64,000 nt of DNA from Saccharopolyspora hirsuta (GTDB lineage Bacteria; Actinomycetota; Actinomycetes; Mycobacteriales; Pseudonocardiaceae). The position numbers were made by a program, and so were the translations under genes. The notes under the pieces were generated by a model, which had not been told where the DNA came from, did no database searches, and was given only the letters and a program-made list of their open reading frames with translations. The stretch lies in contig NZ_VWPH01000016.1 in assembly GCF_008630535.1 (NCBI RefSeq), forward strand, positions 62,001 to 126,000, written 5' to 3'. Shown here piece by piece: positions 16,437 through 24,936 of the stretch; the first letter of the stretch is position 1; each line of letters opens with the position of its first letter.

Positions 16437-17879
16437 ATGCCCACAGGATCCACCGGACAGATCATCGGGATCATCGTCGCCAGCCTGCTGGTGATCGGCT
16501 TCGGCATCGGCATGTCCGTCTACTTCGGACGGAAGGCGAAGAACTCGCAGGACTGGCTGTCGGCGGGCGAGTCGCTGCCGCTGATCGTGGTGATCATCAC
16601 CCAGTTCGCCACCGCCACCGGCGGCGGGGTGCTGATCGCGCACGTCGGCATCGGCTACAAGTCCGGCTGGTCGGTGTTCATCTACGAGGGCTGCGTGCTG
16701 ATCGGCTTCCTCGTGCTGATGCTGATCGCGAAGTGGTTGCGGCAGCAGCGCTTCACCACCGTGCCGGACATCATCACCAGGCTGTTCGGGCAGCACAAGC
16801 TGGTCACCGCGATCGCCGCGATCGCCGCCCTGGTGGTGCCGTTCGGCTGGCTGGCCACCCAGTTCGTCGCCTTCGCGCAGCTCTTCGGCCAGCTCACCGG
16901 GGTCTCGCCGACCGCGCTGATCCTGCTGATCATGGTGGCGTCGCTGCTGTTCGTGCTGCCGGGCGGGCTGACCTCGGTGGCCTGGACCGACTTCGTGTTC
17001 GGCATCTTCATGATCGCAATGTCGCTGGGCGTGGCGGCCTACGCCGTCCACCTGGCCGGTGGCTGGGGCCAGATCACCGCGACCGTGCCGCAGCGGTTGT
17101 GGGGCTGGGAGGGCTTCACCGCCGTCGGCTGGGAGCAGATCTGGCTGTGGATCGCCGCGATCCTGCCCGGCACGCTCACCAACCAGCTCTACTACCAGCG
17201 CGTCTTCGCCACCAAGAAGGTCTCCGACGCGCGCCGCGGCCTCGGCCTGTCCGGCCTGACCATGCTCATCGGCGGCATCTACGCCGGGTGCATCGGACTG
17301 GCCGTGCACTCGATGAACCCGGGCCTGACCAACGAGGAGGACGCCGCGGGCTGGCTGCTGACCCAGCTGCCGACCTGGCTGGTGATCGTCTTCGGCGCTT
17401 TCCTGGTGTCGACGATCGTGTCCACCACCGGCGCCGCGCTGCAGTCCGTGGTGGCCAACCTGACCCGCGACGTGTACCAGAACATCGTCGGCAAGGAGCA
17501 GGGCGAGCGGCAGACGGTCTCGCTGTCCCGGATGATCACCGTCGGGGTGTCGGTCCTGGCCGCGGTGCTGGCGATCCTGTTCCCCAAGGCGCTGACCTGG
17601 CTGGTCGCCACCTACGCCTACTCGGCGGCCGCGCTGGCCGCACCCATCTTCCTCGGCTACGCGCTGCACAAGCGCCGCCGCCTCACCCCGGCCGCCGCGA
17701 TCGCCAGCATGCTCACCGGCATCGTCGGCTGCGCCGTGGCGCAGGTGCTCGACACCACCGTCCCGTACGCGGTGTACGGCATCGGCGCGTCGACGGTGGT
17801 GCTGCTGGTGATCGCGCTCGCCACGCCGGGGAAGCCCAGTGCAGATGTCCGCAGCGAACTCGTGAGGGAAGAAGCATGA
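16437..17879 (+). CDS. Sodium:solute symporter (SSS) family transporter
   Basis: A 480-residue protein with about 13 hydrophobic helices matching the SSS family (proline, pantothenate, solute:Na+ symporters). YFGRKAKNSQDWLSAGESLP near the N terminus is typical of the first cytoplasmic loop. CGGAGG precedes ATG 16437, and its stop overlaps the next start (ATGA). Set between two FAD oxidases under a GntR regulator, it probably imports their amine or amino-acid substrate. Confidence 0.92.
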   Translation: MPTGSTGQIIGIIVASLLVIGFGIGMSVYFGRKAKNSQDWLSAGESLPLIVVIITQFATATGGGVLIAHVGIGYKSGWSVFIYEGCVLIGFLVLMLIAKWLRQQRFTTVPDIITRLFGQHKLVTAIAAIAALVVPFGWLATQFVAFAQLFGQLTGVSPTALILLIMVASLLFVLPGGLTSVAWTDFVFGIFMIAMSLGVAAYAVHLAGGWGQITATVPQRLWGWEGFTAVGWEQIWLWIAAILPGTLTNQLYYQRVFATKKVSDARRGLGLSGLTMLIGGIYAGCIGLAVHSMNPGLTNEEDAAGWLLTQLPTWLVIVFGAFLVSTIVSTTGAALQSVVANLTRDVYQNIVGKEQGERQTVSLSRMITVGVSVLAAVLAILFPKALTWLVATYAYSAAALAAPIFLGYALHKRRRLTPAAAIASMLTGIVGCAVAQVLDTTVPYAVYGIGASTVVLLVIALATPGKPSADVRSELVREEA

Positions 17880-19036
17880 AGATCGCCGTGATCGGCCTCG
17901 GTGTGCTCGGGGCCAGCACCGCGCGCGCGTTGGCGCTGGCCGGGGCGGAGGTGACGGTCTTCGAACGAACCGCACCGCTGGCCGGGACCACCGGGACGTC
18001 GTTCGCCTGGACCAACTCGCACAGCAAGAACCCGCGCTCCTACCACGACCTCAACGTCGCGGGCATGGCCGAGCACGCCGAGCTGGCGGCCGAGCCCGGG
18101 GCGAACTGGTTGGTGCGCAACGGGAATCTGGAGTGGGCCCAGGACGCGGCGGGCGCGGAGCGCCTGGCCGCCTCGGTCGCCGAGCTGACCGGGCGGGACT
18201 ACCCGGTGGACTGGATCACCCCGGAGCAGGCCCGCGAGCTGGTGCCCGACCTGCGGGTCCCGGACGGGGTCCGCGACATCGCCCACTACCCCACCGAGGG
18301 CCACGTGTTCCCGGCGCTGCTGGTGGCACGCCTGTGGGGCGAGGCGCGGGAGCGCGGCGCCGAGCTCCGCTGCCCCGCCGAGGCGCTCGGCGTGTCCGAA
18401 GTGGACGGCATGGCGCGGGTCGAGTTGTCCGGCGGGACAGCCGATTTCGACGCGGTGGTGCTCGCGACCGGTCGCTGGACCGAAGCGCTGACCGCCTCGG
18501 CCGGGTACCGGGTTCCGATGGCGGACCCGGACGCGGCGGGCTCGGCCGCGGTCGGCCTGCTCGGCTACACCCGGCCGGTCGCCACCCGGCTGGACCGGGT
18601 CCTGACCACGCCGCACCTCAACGTCCGCCCGGACGGCGCGGGACGGCTGATCGTGCAGGGCCTGGACCTCGACGCGCACGCGGACCCGGCCAACCCGCCG
18701 TCCCCGGACGGCGACCACGCCCGGACCCTGTGCCGCCGCCTGAACGACCTGCTGGCGGGTACCGAGGGCGCGAGCCTGGAATCCCTGCGGGTCGGCCAGC
18801 GCTCGATGCCCGCCGACGGCCTCACCGTCGCCGGGTTCCTCGGCGACAGCGGCAAGATCTACACCCTCGCCACCCACAGCGGCATCACCCTGGGCCCGCT
18901 CCTCGGCCGTCTGGCCGCCCGGGAGCTGCTCACCGGCGACCAGGAGGATTCGCTGGCCGACTTCCGCCCCCAGCGGCTGATCGGCCAGTCCGACCTCCCG
19001 CCCCTGGAACCGGCCCGCTTCGCCGGTCAGCAGTGA
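17876..19036 (+). CDS. FAD-dependent oxidoreductase (D-amino acid oxidase/DadA-like)
   Basis: A 386-residue DAO-superfamily flavoprotein starting MKIAVIGLGVLGASTA with the Rossmann GLGVLG and an acidic FERT end of strand 2. The C-terminal THSGITLGPLLGRLAARELL is the usual FAD-closing segment. Members oxidise D-amino acids, glycine or opines, or act as dehydrogenases. The start overlaps the symporter stop, so it is translationally coupled to it. Together with the SolA-like gene it could act on two successive intermediates of one N-substituted amino acid, which is inference. Confidence 0.87.
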   Translation: MKIAVIGLGVLGASTARALALAGAEVTVFERTAPLAGTTGTSFAWTNSHSKNPRSYHDLNVAGMAEHAELAAEPGANWLVRNGNLEWAQDAAGAERLAASVAELTGRDYPVDWITPEQARELVPDLRVPDGVRDIAHYPTEGHVFPALLVARLWGEARERGAELRCPAEALGVSEVDGMARVELSGGTADFDAVVLATGRWTEALTASAGYRVPMADPDAAGSAAVGLLGYTRPVATRLDRVLTTPHLNVRPDGAGRLIVQGLDLDAHADPANPPSPDGDHARTLCRRLNDLLAGTEGASLESLRVGQRSMPADGLTVAGFLGDSGKIYTLATHSGITLGPLLGRLAARELLTGDQEDSLADFRPQRLIGQSDLPPLEPARFAGQQ

Positions 19037-19041
19037 CCCGC

Positions 19042-19069
19042 GGGGTCGCGATCGCGAGATCGCGGCCCC
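19042..19069. terminator. Hairpin between convergent oxidase and dienelactone hydrolase genes
   Basis: Arms 19042-19053 and 19058-19069 (12 nt, one wobble pair) with loop GCGA lie in the 42-bp convergent gap. Confidence 0.6.
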
Positions 19070-19078
19070 TCCGGCGGG

Positions 19079-19765
19079 TCAGGCGAGGTGGCGGCGGAGG
19101 AAGTCGAGGGTGCGCGGCCAGGCCGTGCGGGCCGAGTCCTCGTGGTACGAGGCCGGGTTCTGGTCGTTGAAGAACGCGTGACCGGCCGGGTAGAAGTAGA
19201 TCTGCGGGCGGACCGGGGACTGCTGCTGGATCTTGTCCCGCAGCTCGCCGACCGCGTCCACGCTGATCGTCCGGTCGTACTCGCCGAAGTGGCACAGCAC
19301 CGGCGCGGTGAGCCCGGAGAAGTCGGTCTCGGCCACCGAGGGCAGGCCGTAGAACGGCACCACCGCCCCGACGCGGTCGCCCTGCTGCGCGCCCAGCACG
19401 ATCGCGAACTTCCCGCCCATGCAGAACCCGACCACGCCGACCGAGGAGCTGGTCACCTGCTCGTGCTTGAGCAGGAAGTCGACCGCGCCCGCGAGGTCGC
19501 GGGCCGCCCGGTCAACCGGCAGCTCCTGCATCAGCCGCGCGGCCTCCTTGCCGTCGTGCGTGGTGCGCCCGCCGTAGAGGTCCGGGGCCAGCGCGACGAA
19601 CCCCTCCGCCGCCAGCCGGTCCGCCACGTCCGCGACGTGGTCGGTCAGCCCCCACCACTCCTGGATCACCACGACGCCCGGACCGCTGCCGGACGGCGTC
19701 GCCAGGTATCCGTGCGCGGTGCGCCCGTTGCTGGGGAAGCTGACGTTCTGGTGCGGATTCGTCAC
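19079..19765 (-). CDS. Dienelactone hydrolase family protein
   Basis: A 228-residue alpha/beta hydrolase of the DLH family. The triad is visible: Cys115 in GFCMGG, Asp164 in GEYDR and His196 in AGHAFF. True dienelactone hydrolases open 4-carboxymethylenebut-2-en-4-olide in chlorocatechol breakdown, but many homologues have other ester substrates and no ortho-cleavage genes are near, so the specific activity is uncertain. GTG 19765 is chosen because GAGGAG lies 7 nt upstream; a longer frame to 19834 lacks a start signal. Confidence 0.88.
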   Translation of the reverse strand: MTNPHQNVSFPSNGRTAHGYLATPSGSGPGVVVIQEWWGLTDHVADVADRLAAEGFVALAPDLYGGRTTHDGKEAARLMQELPVDRAARDLAGAVDFLLKHEQVTSSSVGVVGFCMGGKFAIVLGAQQGDRVGAVVPFYGLPSVAETDFSGLTAPVLCHFGEYDRTISVDAVGELRDKIQQQSPVRPQIYFYPAGHAFFNDQNPASYHEDSARTAWPRTLDFLRRHLA

Positions 19766-20020
19766 CGTGGCACTCCTCTGACCGGACCTCTGAGCCGACC
19801 GGCACATGGTCGCGCCGGGCCAGGCTGATCGCACGTGCTCAGGTCCGGGGCGTCCCAGCCCCGGCCAAGATCAACACGGTATCGACCCCCGGCCCGCCTG
19901 CCAAGCCCCGCCTCCCGCCGCATCGACCAGGTGGTGGATGCGGTGGATCCCGGGGTGGACACCGGGAACCGACCGGCCCGCCGATGCCGGGCCGCCGCCC
20001 GGACCAGCATCGTCGAACGC

Positions 20021-21175
20021 ATGTCCTCCCTCCCGACCGGCACCGGCCCGGTCCGCCTCCAGGAACGCGCCCTCGCCCCGGACCTGGCCCGCGGCGCGAT
20101 GCTCGCGCTGATCGCGCTGGTCAACTCGACGATCTACCTCCATGCCCGCCCGTACGGCCTGAAGCAGCACATCGTCGAGGACGGGCTGCTCGACCGGATC
20201 ACCAGCGCGCTGGTCGTGGTGTTCGCCGACGGGCGCGCCTACCCGATGTTCGCCGCGCTGTTCGCCGCCGGAGCCGTGCAGGTGCTGCAGCGCTCCGGGC
20301 CCCGGGTCCTGCGCCGCCGCTGCTGGTGGATGCTGGCGTTCGGGCTGGTCCACGCGGTGCTGCTGTTCCCCGGTGACGTGCTGGGTCTTTACGGCGTGGT
20401 GGGTTTCGCGATCGCCGCCTCGACGCGGATCCGGGAGCGCACCCTGCTGATCGCCGCCGCGTGCTGGCTGGTGGTCGTGGCGGTGGTCCAGGGAGCCGTC
20501 AACGCGATGCCACCGGCCGGGGATCACCGGTCCTACTTCTGGTCCTTCGCCGTCGAGTCCCCGCTGGAGGCCTTCGCCCTCCGACCGCTGGAATGGCTGA
20601 TGACGCCGTTCGGGATGCTCGGCGTGGTGAGCGCAGCGCTCGTCGGCATCTGCATCGGCCGGCGCGGGCTGCTGACCGATCCGGCGCGGTACCGCACCGC
20701 GCTGGTCCGCACCGCGGTCGGCGGGCTCTCCGCCGCGGTGCTCGGCGGCCTGCCGATGGGGCTCGCCGTGGGCGGGTTCTGGGCACCGCCGAACCTCGCC
20801 GTCACGTGGGCGGCCTCAGCCGTGCACGTGGTGACCGGCGTTGCCGGTGGGCTCGGCTACGCGGCGCTGATCGGCCTGCTGGCGATCCGGCTGGACGACC
20901 GGCGCGGTCCGGTGGTGCGGGCGATCAGCGCCTGCGGGCAGCGATCGCTGAGCTGCTACCTGTTCCAGTCCGCCGTCTTCGTGGCGCTGCTGATGCCGTT
21001 CACGCTGGGCCTGGGCGCGACGCTGGGTTCGGCCGAGGTCGCGCTGCTGGCGCTGGGCACCTGGCTGGTCTCGGTGCTGCTCGCCGAAATCCTGCGGCGC
21101 GCGGGCAAACCCGGTCCGGCGGAGACCTTGCTGCGCCACCTGACCCGCCGGAATCTGCCAGACTCGGCAGCGTGA
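20021..21175 (+). CDS. DUF418 domain membrane protein
   Basis: A 384-residue polytopic protein. The N-terminal LAPDLARGAMLALIALVNSTIYL is the signature of DUF418/acyltransferase-3-like membrane proteins, and the C-terminal part (about 220-370) is the DUF418 domain. Function is unknown; YeiB-like relatives are proposed transporters. ATG 20021 is chosen because homology begins after it and the upstream in-frame stretch to 19835 is not protein-like. Its stop overlaps the next start (GTGA), placing it in one operon with a sensor kinase and response regulator. Confidence 0.82.
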   Translation: MSSLPTGTGPVRLQERALAPDLARGAMLALIALVNSTIYLHARPYGLKQHIVEDGLLDRITSALVVVFADGRAYPMFAALFAAGAVQVLQRSGPRVLRRRCWWMLAFGLVHAVLLFPGDVLGLYGVVGFAIAASTRIRERTLLIAAACWLVVVAVVQGAVNAMPPAGDHRSYFWSFAVESPLEAFALRPLEWLMTPFGMLGVVSAALVGICIGRRGLLTDPARYRTALVRTAVGGLSAAVLGGLPMGLAVGGFWAPPNLAVTWAASAVHVVTGVAGGLGYAALIGLLAIRLDDRRGPVVRAISACGQRSLSCYLFQSAVFVALLMPFTLGLGATLGSAEVALLALGTWLVSVLLAEILRRAGKPGPAETLLRHLTRRNLPDSAA

Positions 21176-22365
21176 CCTTGGTCGAGGAACAGCGCGTCGT
21201 CCAGCACCAGCGGACCTGGGACAGGATCTGGACGCTGGCGCCGTACGGGCTGCTCGGCGTGGCGTGCGCGGTGTCGCTGCTCAACGCGACCGGTTGGCAG
21301 CACCAGTCGGTCACGCTGGTCATCGCGGCAGGTCTGGGGCTGTGGCACTGGTGGTTCGTGGTGGCGCACCCGGACTGGTGCGAGCGCCGAACCTGGCTCA
21401 TGGCCCTGTACTTTCTCGGCCTGCTGGCGCTGACCACGCTGCTGGTGATGCGCAGCAGCAGTTTCCAGCTCTTCGTCCCGGCCTGCTACGTGCTCGCCTT
21501 CGTCACGCTTCCCGGCTGGTACGCCTACGCCGGTGCCGTGCTCGCGGGCGCGCCCTGGCTGGTGGTGCCGGAGACGAACGTTCCGCTGACCCTGCTCAAC
21601 CTCGCGACCGTCACCCCGCTGGCGGCGCTGATCGGCTGGGCGATCCGGGCGATGGAGCGCGAGGCGGACCGGCGGCACGAGGTCAACACCCGGCTGGCCG
21701 CGGCGCTGGCCGAGAACGCCCGGCTGCACGAAGTGCTGGTCGAACGGGCGAAAGCCGCGGCCGCGGCCGAAGAGCGCGCCCGGCTGGCCCGCGAGATCCA
21801 CGACACCGCGGCCCAGGGGCTGACCGGCATCGTCACCCAGCTCGAAGCCGCTGAGGAGCTGTCCCCGGCCGAACCGGTCCGCGATCGGCTGGGCAAGGCC
21901 CGGCAGCTCGCGCGCACCAGCTTGACCGAGGTCCGCCGCTCGATCGAAGCGCTGCGCCCCGGCCCGCTGGAGAACACCCGGCTGGCCGAAGCGGTCTCGA
22001 ACACCGCGACCGCGTGGCACGAGCAGCACGGCGTCCCGACCGAGTTCACCCTGACCGGGACGCCGCGCCCCGCACCGGCGGAGACCGAGGTGGTCGTGCT
22101 GCGCGCCGCGCAGGAAGCCCTGTCCAACATCGGCAAGCACGCCCGGGCGGGACGGGTGGACGTCACGCTGTCCTACATGGACGATCTGCTGGTGCTGGAC
22201 GTGCGCGACGACGGAACGGGTTTCGACGTCAACGCCGCGTCCGGGTTCGGGCTGACCGCGCTGCGCGAGCGGGTGGGGCAGCTCGCCGGTTCCGCGGAGA
22301 TCGAGTCCGCGCCGGGCGCCGGAACCGCGCTCAGCGTCGCCGTTCCGCTGGGAGGCACCCGATGA
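21172..22365 (+). CDS. NarL-type sensor histidine kinase
   Basis: A 397-residue kinase with about five transmembrane segments in residues 22-160, a coiled region, a HisKA_3 dimerisation helix with phosphoacceptor His210 in LAREIHDTAAQGL, and a HATPase_c domain (NIGKHA N-box, DDGTGFD G1, GFGLTALRERV G2). It lacks a large extracellular sensor, so it may sense membrane state or the DUF418 protein next to it. Starts and stops overlap on both sides (GTGA, ATGA), giving a tightly coupled three-gene operon. Confidence 0.92.
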   Translation: MTLVEEQRVVQHQRTWDRIWTLAPYGLLGVACAVSLLNATGWQHQSVTLVIAAGLGLWHWWFVVAHPDWCERRTWLMALYFLGLLALTTLLVMRSSSFQLFVPACYVLAFVTLPGWYAYAGAVLAGAPWLVVPETNVPLTLLNLATVTPLAALIGWAIRAMEREADRRHEVNTRLAAALAENARLHEVLVERAKAAAAAEERARLAREIHDTAAQGLTGIVTQLEAAEELSPAEPVRDRLGKARQLARTSLTEVRRSIEALRPGPLENTRLAEAVSNTATAWHEQHGVPTEFTLTGTPRPAPAETEVVVLRAAQEALSNIGKHARAGRVDVTLSYMDDLLVLDVRDDGTGFDVNAASGFGLTALRERVGQLAGSAEIESAPGAGTALSVAVPLGGTR

Positions 22366-22997
22366 ACCGGTTGAAGCTCGTCGTCGTCGACGACCACCCC
22401 GTGGTGCGCGACGGGTTGCGCGCGATGCTCGGCACCCAACCCGATTTCGAGGTGGTCGGCGAAGCGGCGAGCGGCGCCGAAGCGCTGGCCGTGGTCGCCG
22501 CGGCGGAACCCGACGTGGTGCTGACCGATCTGCGGATGCCGGACCCGAGCGGCGCCGAGCTGATCCGGCTGCTGCGGGCGCGGTTCGCCGCAGCGCGGGT
22601 CCTGGTGCTGACCACGCACGACACCGATTCCGACGTGCTGCCCGCGATCGAGGCGGGCGCCATCGGCTACCTGCTCAAGGACACCCCGCGCGAGGAGCTG
22701 TTCCGAGCGGTGCGCGCTGCGGTGCGGGACGAGTCCGTCCTCTCGCCGCCGGTCGCCGCCAAGCTGCTCAGCAGGATCCGCCCGGCGCCCGCGAACACCG
22801 AGCTCAGCGCCCGGGAACGCGAGATCGTCGGGCTCGTCGCGCGCGGCCGGACCAACCGGGAGGTGGCGGCCGACCTGCACATCAGCGTGGCGACGGTGAA
22901 GACCCACCTGCTGCACGTCTACGCCAAGCTCGGCGTGCCGGACCGCGCCGCCGCGGTGGCCGCCGCCTACGACCGGGGGCTGCTCGACCCGCGGTGA
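22362..22997 (+). CDS. NarL/LuxR family response regulator
   Basis: A 211-residue two-domain regulator. The receiver domain has acidic DD (10-11), phosphorylatable Asp56 in VVLTDLRMPD, Thr and Lys (YLLKDT). The LuxR HTH begins at about 145 (ELSAREREIVGLVARG...TVKTHLLHVYAKLGV). It is the cognate partner of the kinase it overlaps by ATGA and probably acts as a transcription factor; targets are unknown. Confidence 0.94.
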   Translation: MNRLKLVVVDDHPVVRDGLRAMLGTQPDFEVVGEAASGAEALAVVAAAEPDVVLTDLRMPDPSGAELIRLLRARFAAARVLVLTTHDTDSDVLPAIEAGAIGYLLKDTPREELFRAVRAAVRDESVLSPPVAAKLLSRIRPAPANTELSAREREIVGLVARGRTNREVAADLHISVATVKTHLLHVYAKLGVPDRAAAVAAAYDRGLLDPR

Positions 22998-24083
22998 TCA
23001 GTCGGCGATGACCTGGTCGAGCACGGCGGTGAACGCCTCGCGGTCCACCGTCGCCGGGTCCTGGGCCAGCCAGCTGCCGATCTCGCGGACGAACTGCCCC
23101 GGGGTCATCGGCGAGACCTGCCCGTCCTGCTCGACGGTGGTCACCTCACCGGAGCGGCTCGGGTAGATCAGCACCGCCCCGCGCACCTCGACGCCCGGCA
23201 GCAGCTCCTCGAACGCCTCGACGCCCTCGGCCAGCCGGGTCGCACCGCCGCGGAAGGGGTGGCCGTTGCGCCACAGCGTGCCCTCCTCGTCGGCCGTGTA
23301 GTGGCCGGGCAGCCAGGTCTTGGACTCCACCAGCACGAGCCGCCGCCCGCACAGCACCGCGTGGTCGATGTCCTCGAAGACCGAGCCGGGCCAGGCCAGG
23401 CCGTGGAACACCCGCACCCCGGGCAGCCGGGTCAGGTACTTGGCGCACAGCTCGGCGGTCAGCTGCTGCGCCCGGTTCTCCGGATCGCCGGTGCCGCGCA
23501 GCCCGAAGATCCGGCTGCTGTCGAACTCCGCGGCGAACATCCGGTCGGCCCGGTGCGCCCGGATGTGCCTGCGCAGCAGCACCACGATCACCGCGCCGGA
23601 GGCCACCAGCAGCCCGAGCCAAGCGGCCAGCAGCGCTGCGGACAGCTCCACGGCCAGCCCGGCGAGCAGCAGCAGCGACCAGCCGCCCACCAGCGCGAGG
23701 GTGGGGGCGCGCTCCGGCCCGGTCACCGGCAGGTAGCGGATGCGCGCGTCCGGGTCGACGCCGTCCCACCACGCGATGTCGTCCAGGCGCAGCCGGGGCA
23801 ACCGCGGCACGTAGTTCGGGTCGTCGCCGAAGGTCCGCCGGGGACGGCGGGCGGTCCGCTGCGGCCGGGGCTTCTCCGCCCGGTCGGCGCCGCCGTCGTA
23901 GCTCGCGCGGCGCACCGGGTCGTTGAGGGTCTCGTACGCCTCCTGCAGCAGGCGGAACGTGCCCGCGGTGCCGCCGACGTCGGGGTGCATGCTGCGGGCC
24001 AGCGTCCGGTACGCGGACTTGATCTCCGAGGCGGTCGCATCGCGCTTCACGCCGAGCAGCTCGTAATAGTCGACCCCGCGCAC
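22998..24083 (-). CDS. J-domain protein with NERD nuclease-related domain
   Basis: A 361-residue protein of unusual layout. An N-terminal DnaJ J-domain (YYELLGVKRDATASEIK, HPD at about 33-35) is followed by a basic Arg/Pro linker, a hydrophobic pair of helices (about 125-170) and a C-terminal NERD domain (about 200-310, with VFEDIDHAVLCGRRLVLVESKTW). The D...E-x-K pattern is the PD-(D/E)XK-like core of NERD. It could recruit DnaK to a membrane site. GTG 24083 has AGGAGG close upstream; GTG 24101 is an alternative. TATCAT on the minus strand at 24119-24114 is a good -10. Confidence 0.82.
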   Translation of the reverse strand: MRGVDYYELLGVKRDATASEIKSAYRTLARSMHPDVGGTAGTFRLLQEAYETLNDPVRRASYDGGADRAEKPRPQRTARRPRRTFGDDPNYVPRLPRLRLDDIAWWDGVDPDARIRYLPVTGPERAPTLALVGGWSLLLLAGLAVELSAALLAAWLGLLVASGAVIVVLLRRHIRAHRADRMFAAEFDSSRIFGLRGTGDPENRAQQLTAELCAKYLTRLPGVRVFHGLAWPGSVFEDIDHAVLCGRRLVLVESKTWLPGHYTADEEGTLWRNGHPFRGGATRLAEGVEAFEELLPGVEVRGAVLIYPSRSGEVTTVEQDGQVSPMTPGQFVREIGSWLAQDPATVDREAFTAVLDQVIAD

Positions 24084-24140
24084 GGCCCTCCTGCCTCCCA
24101 CGACTGCGCGGTCATGATAGGGCTTGCGCCGAAGGCAAGA

Positions 24141-24395
24141 TCAACCGCGGTCGGCTGTTTCGTCGGCGAGTTCGGCGATCTCCTGCCCCCGGGTGACCTC
24201 GGCGCCGTCGGCGAGCAGGAACCGCGTCACCGTGCCCGGGTTGTCGACCTTGACCGGGTTGTAGGTCTTGACCGCCTCGATCACGGCGATGGTCTGGCCC
24301 GCGTCGACGTGCCCGCCCTCGCGCACGTACGGGTCGGCCTCCGGAGCGGGTCGCCGGTAGAAGACGCCCGGCTGCTGCGCCTTGACTGTGGACAT
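24141..24395 (-). CDS. Small biotin/lipoyl carrier domain protein
   Basis: An 84-residue stand-alone carrier domain resembling the C-terminal biotin domain of acetyl-CoA carboxylase BCCP. The target-lysine hairpin reads VIEAVKTYN (Lys43) in place of canonical EAMKM. The start MSTVKAQQPGVFYRRPAP resembles small biotin carriers annotated as acetyl-CoA carboxylase in Actinobacteria. No carboxylase subunit is adjacent. No Shine-Dalgarno sequence is seen before ATG 24395, and a minus-strand terminator lies only 46 bp upstream, suggesting attenuation or a very close promoter. Confidence 0.72.
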   Translation of the reverse strand: MSTVKAQQPGVFYRRPAPEADPYVREGGHVDAGQTIAVIEAVKTYNPVKVDNPGTVTRFLLADGAEVTRGQEIAELADETADRG

Positions 24396-24867
24396 GCTGG
24401 TTACGGTGCCCGCAACGGGCCCCGATCGCACCCCGAACGCGAAAAAACCCGCTGACCTTCGGGTCAGCGGGCTCTTCCACGCGGGCGGCCGAGACGGCAG
24501 CGCCGTCCCTCCCTTTTGACCACCCGGAACAGCCGGGCCCGGTCCTCGGTGGCGCCTCGAACCGGCTCGGCTAGCTCCAGCGGTGCACCGCCGGGTCCGC
24601 GAACCGGAGCGGGAGGGAACTCCGGCCGACTCGCCCGACACCGCCAAGTCCGTCGTCGGCGGGCGCAACGCCCACCGGTGCCGCGCACCACCCTAACCGA
24701 TGAGCTGGGGCGCGTGGGGCGCGACGTGACGAACAGCTCCCCCGCCGCACCGCCCGACCGGACCCCGCGAACACCGCCACCCCCATCTCGAACAAGCAGG
24801 TCAAAGCGGGTAAAGCGGCGTTCGATCGCAAAATTTCGGGCTCCGGAGTCGCGGTGTTCACACTTGT
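24396..24867. other. Gene-poor stretch upstream of the carrier protein
   Basis: About 470 bp without a convincing gene. Open frames on the minus strand (24464-24877, 24571-24861) are Arg-rich and lack family features. The only strong signal is the minus-strand terminator at 24442-24471. I found no tRNA, 6C RNA, SRP RNA or recognisable riboswitch fold by eye. Confidence 0.5.
24442..24471 (-). terminator. Rho-independent terminator/attenuator on the minus strand
   Basis: Perfect 10-bp stem (24448-24457 with 24462-24471, CCCGCTGACC/GGTCAGCGGG), tetraloop, and six T residues on the minus strand (24447-24442). It is the only classical T-run terminator in the window. It points at the biotin-carrier gene and would stop a transcript started upstream on the minus strand. 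Confidence 0.8.
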
Positions 24868-24896
24868 TTGACACCAAGGTGAGCCTTACCTAGTTT
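24868..24896 (+). promoter_or_regulatory. efeU promoter with IdeR/DtxR iron box
   Basis: TTGACA (24868-24873) and TAGTTT (24891-24896) are 17 nt apart. The spacer and -10 are covered by an iron box, CAAGGTGAGCCTTACCTAG (24875-24893), matching 13 of 19 positions of the IdeR/DtxR consensus. Iron-loaded repressor would block polymerase, so efeUOB should be induced by iron starvation. Confidence 0.82.
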
Positions 24897-24936
24897 TCTC
24901 GGTCACCCGCGGTCGCACGGAAAAGGGAAAACGTGA

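Noticed and set aside
24480-24600. Possible tRNA or known small RNA upstream of the T-run terminator
   Set aside because: A GGTTCGA string looks like a T-loop but no matching stems or acceptor arm can be drawn; no 6C RNA, SRP RNA or standard riboswitch motifs were found by eye.
24464-24877. 137-residue minus-strand frame (and 96-residue frame 24571-24861)
   Set aside because: Arg/Gly-rich, no ribosome site, no domain; the first ends inside a terminator stem. Kept only as part of the unexplained region.
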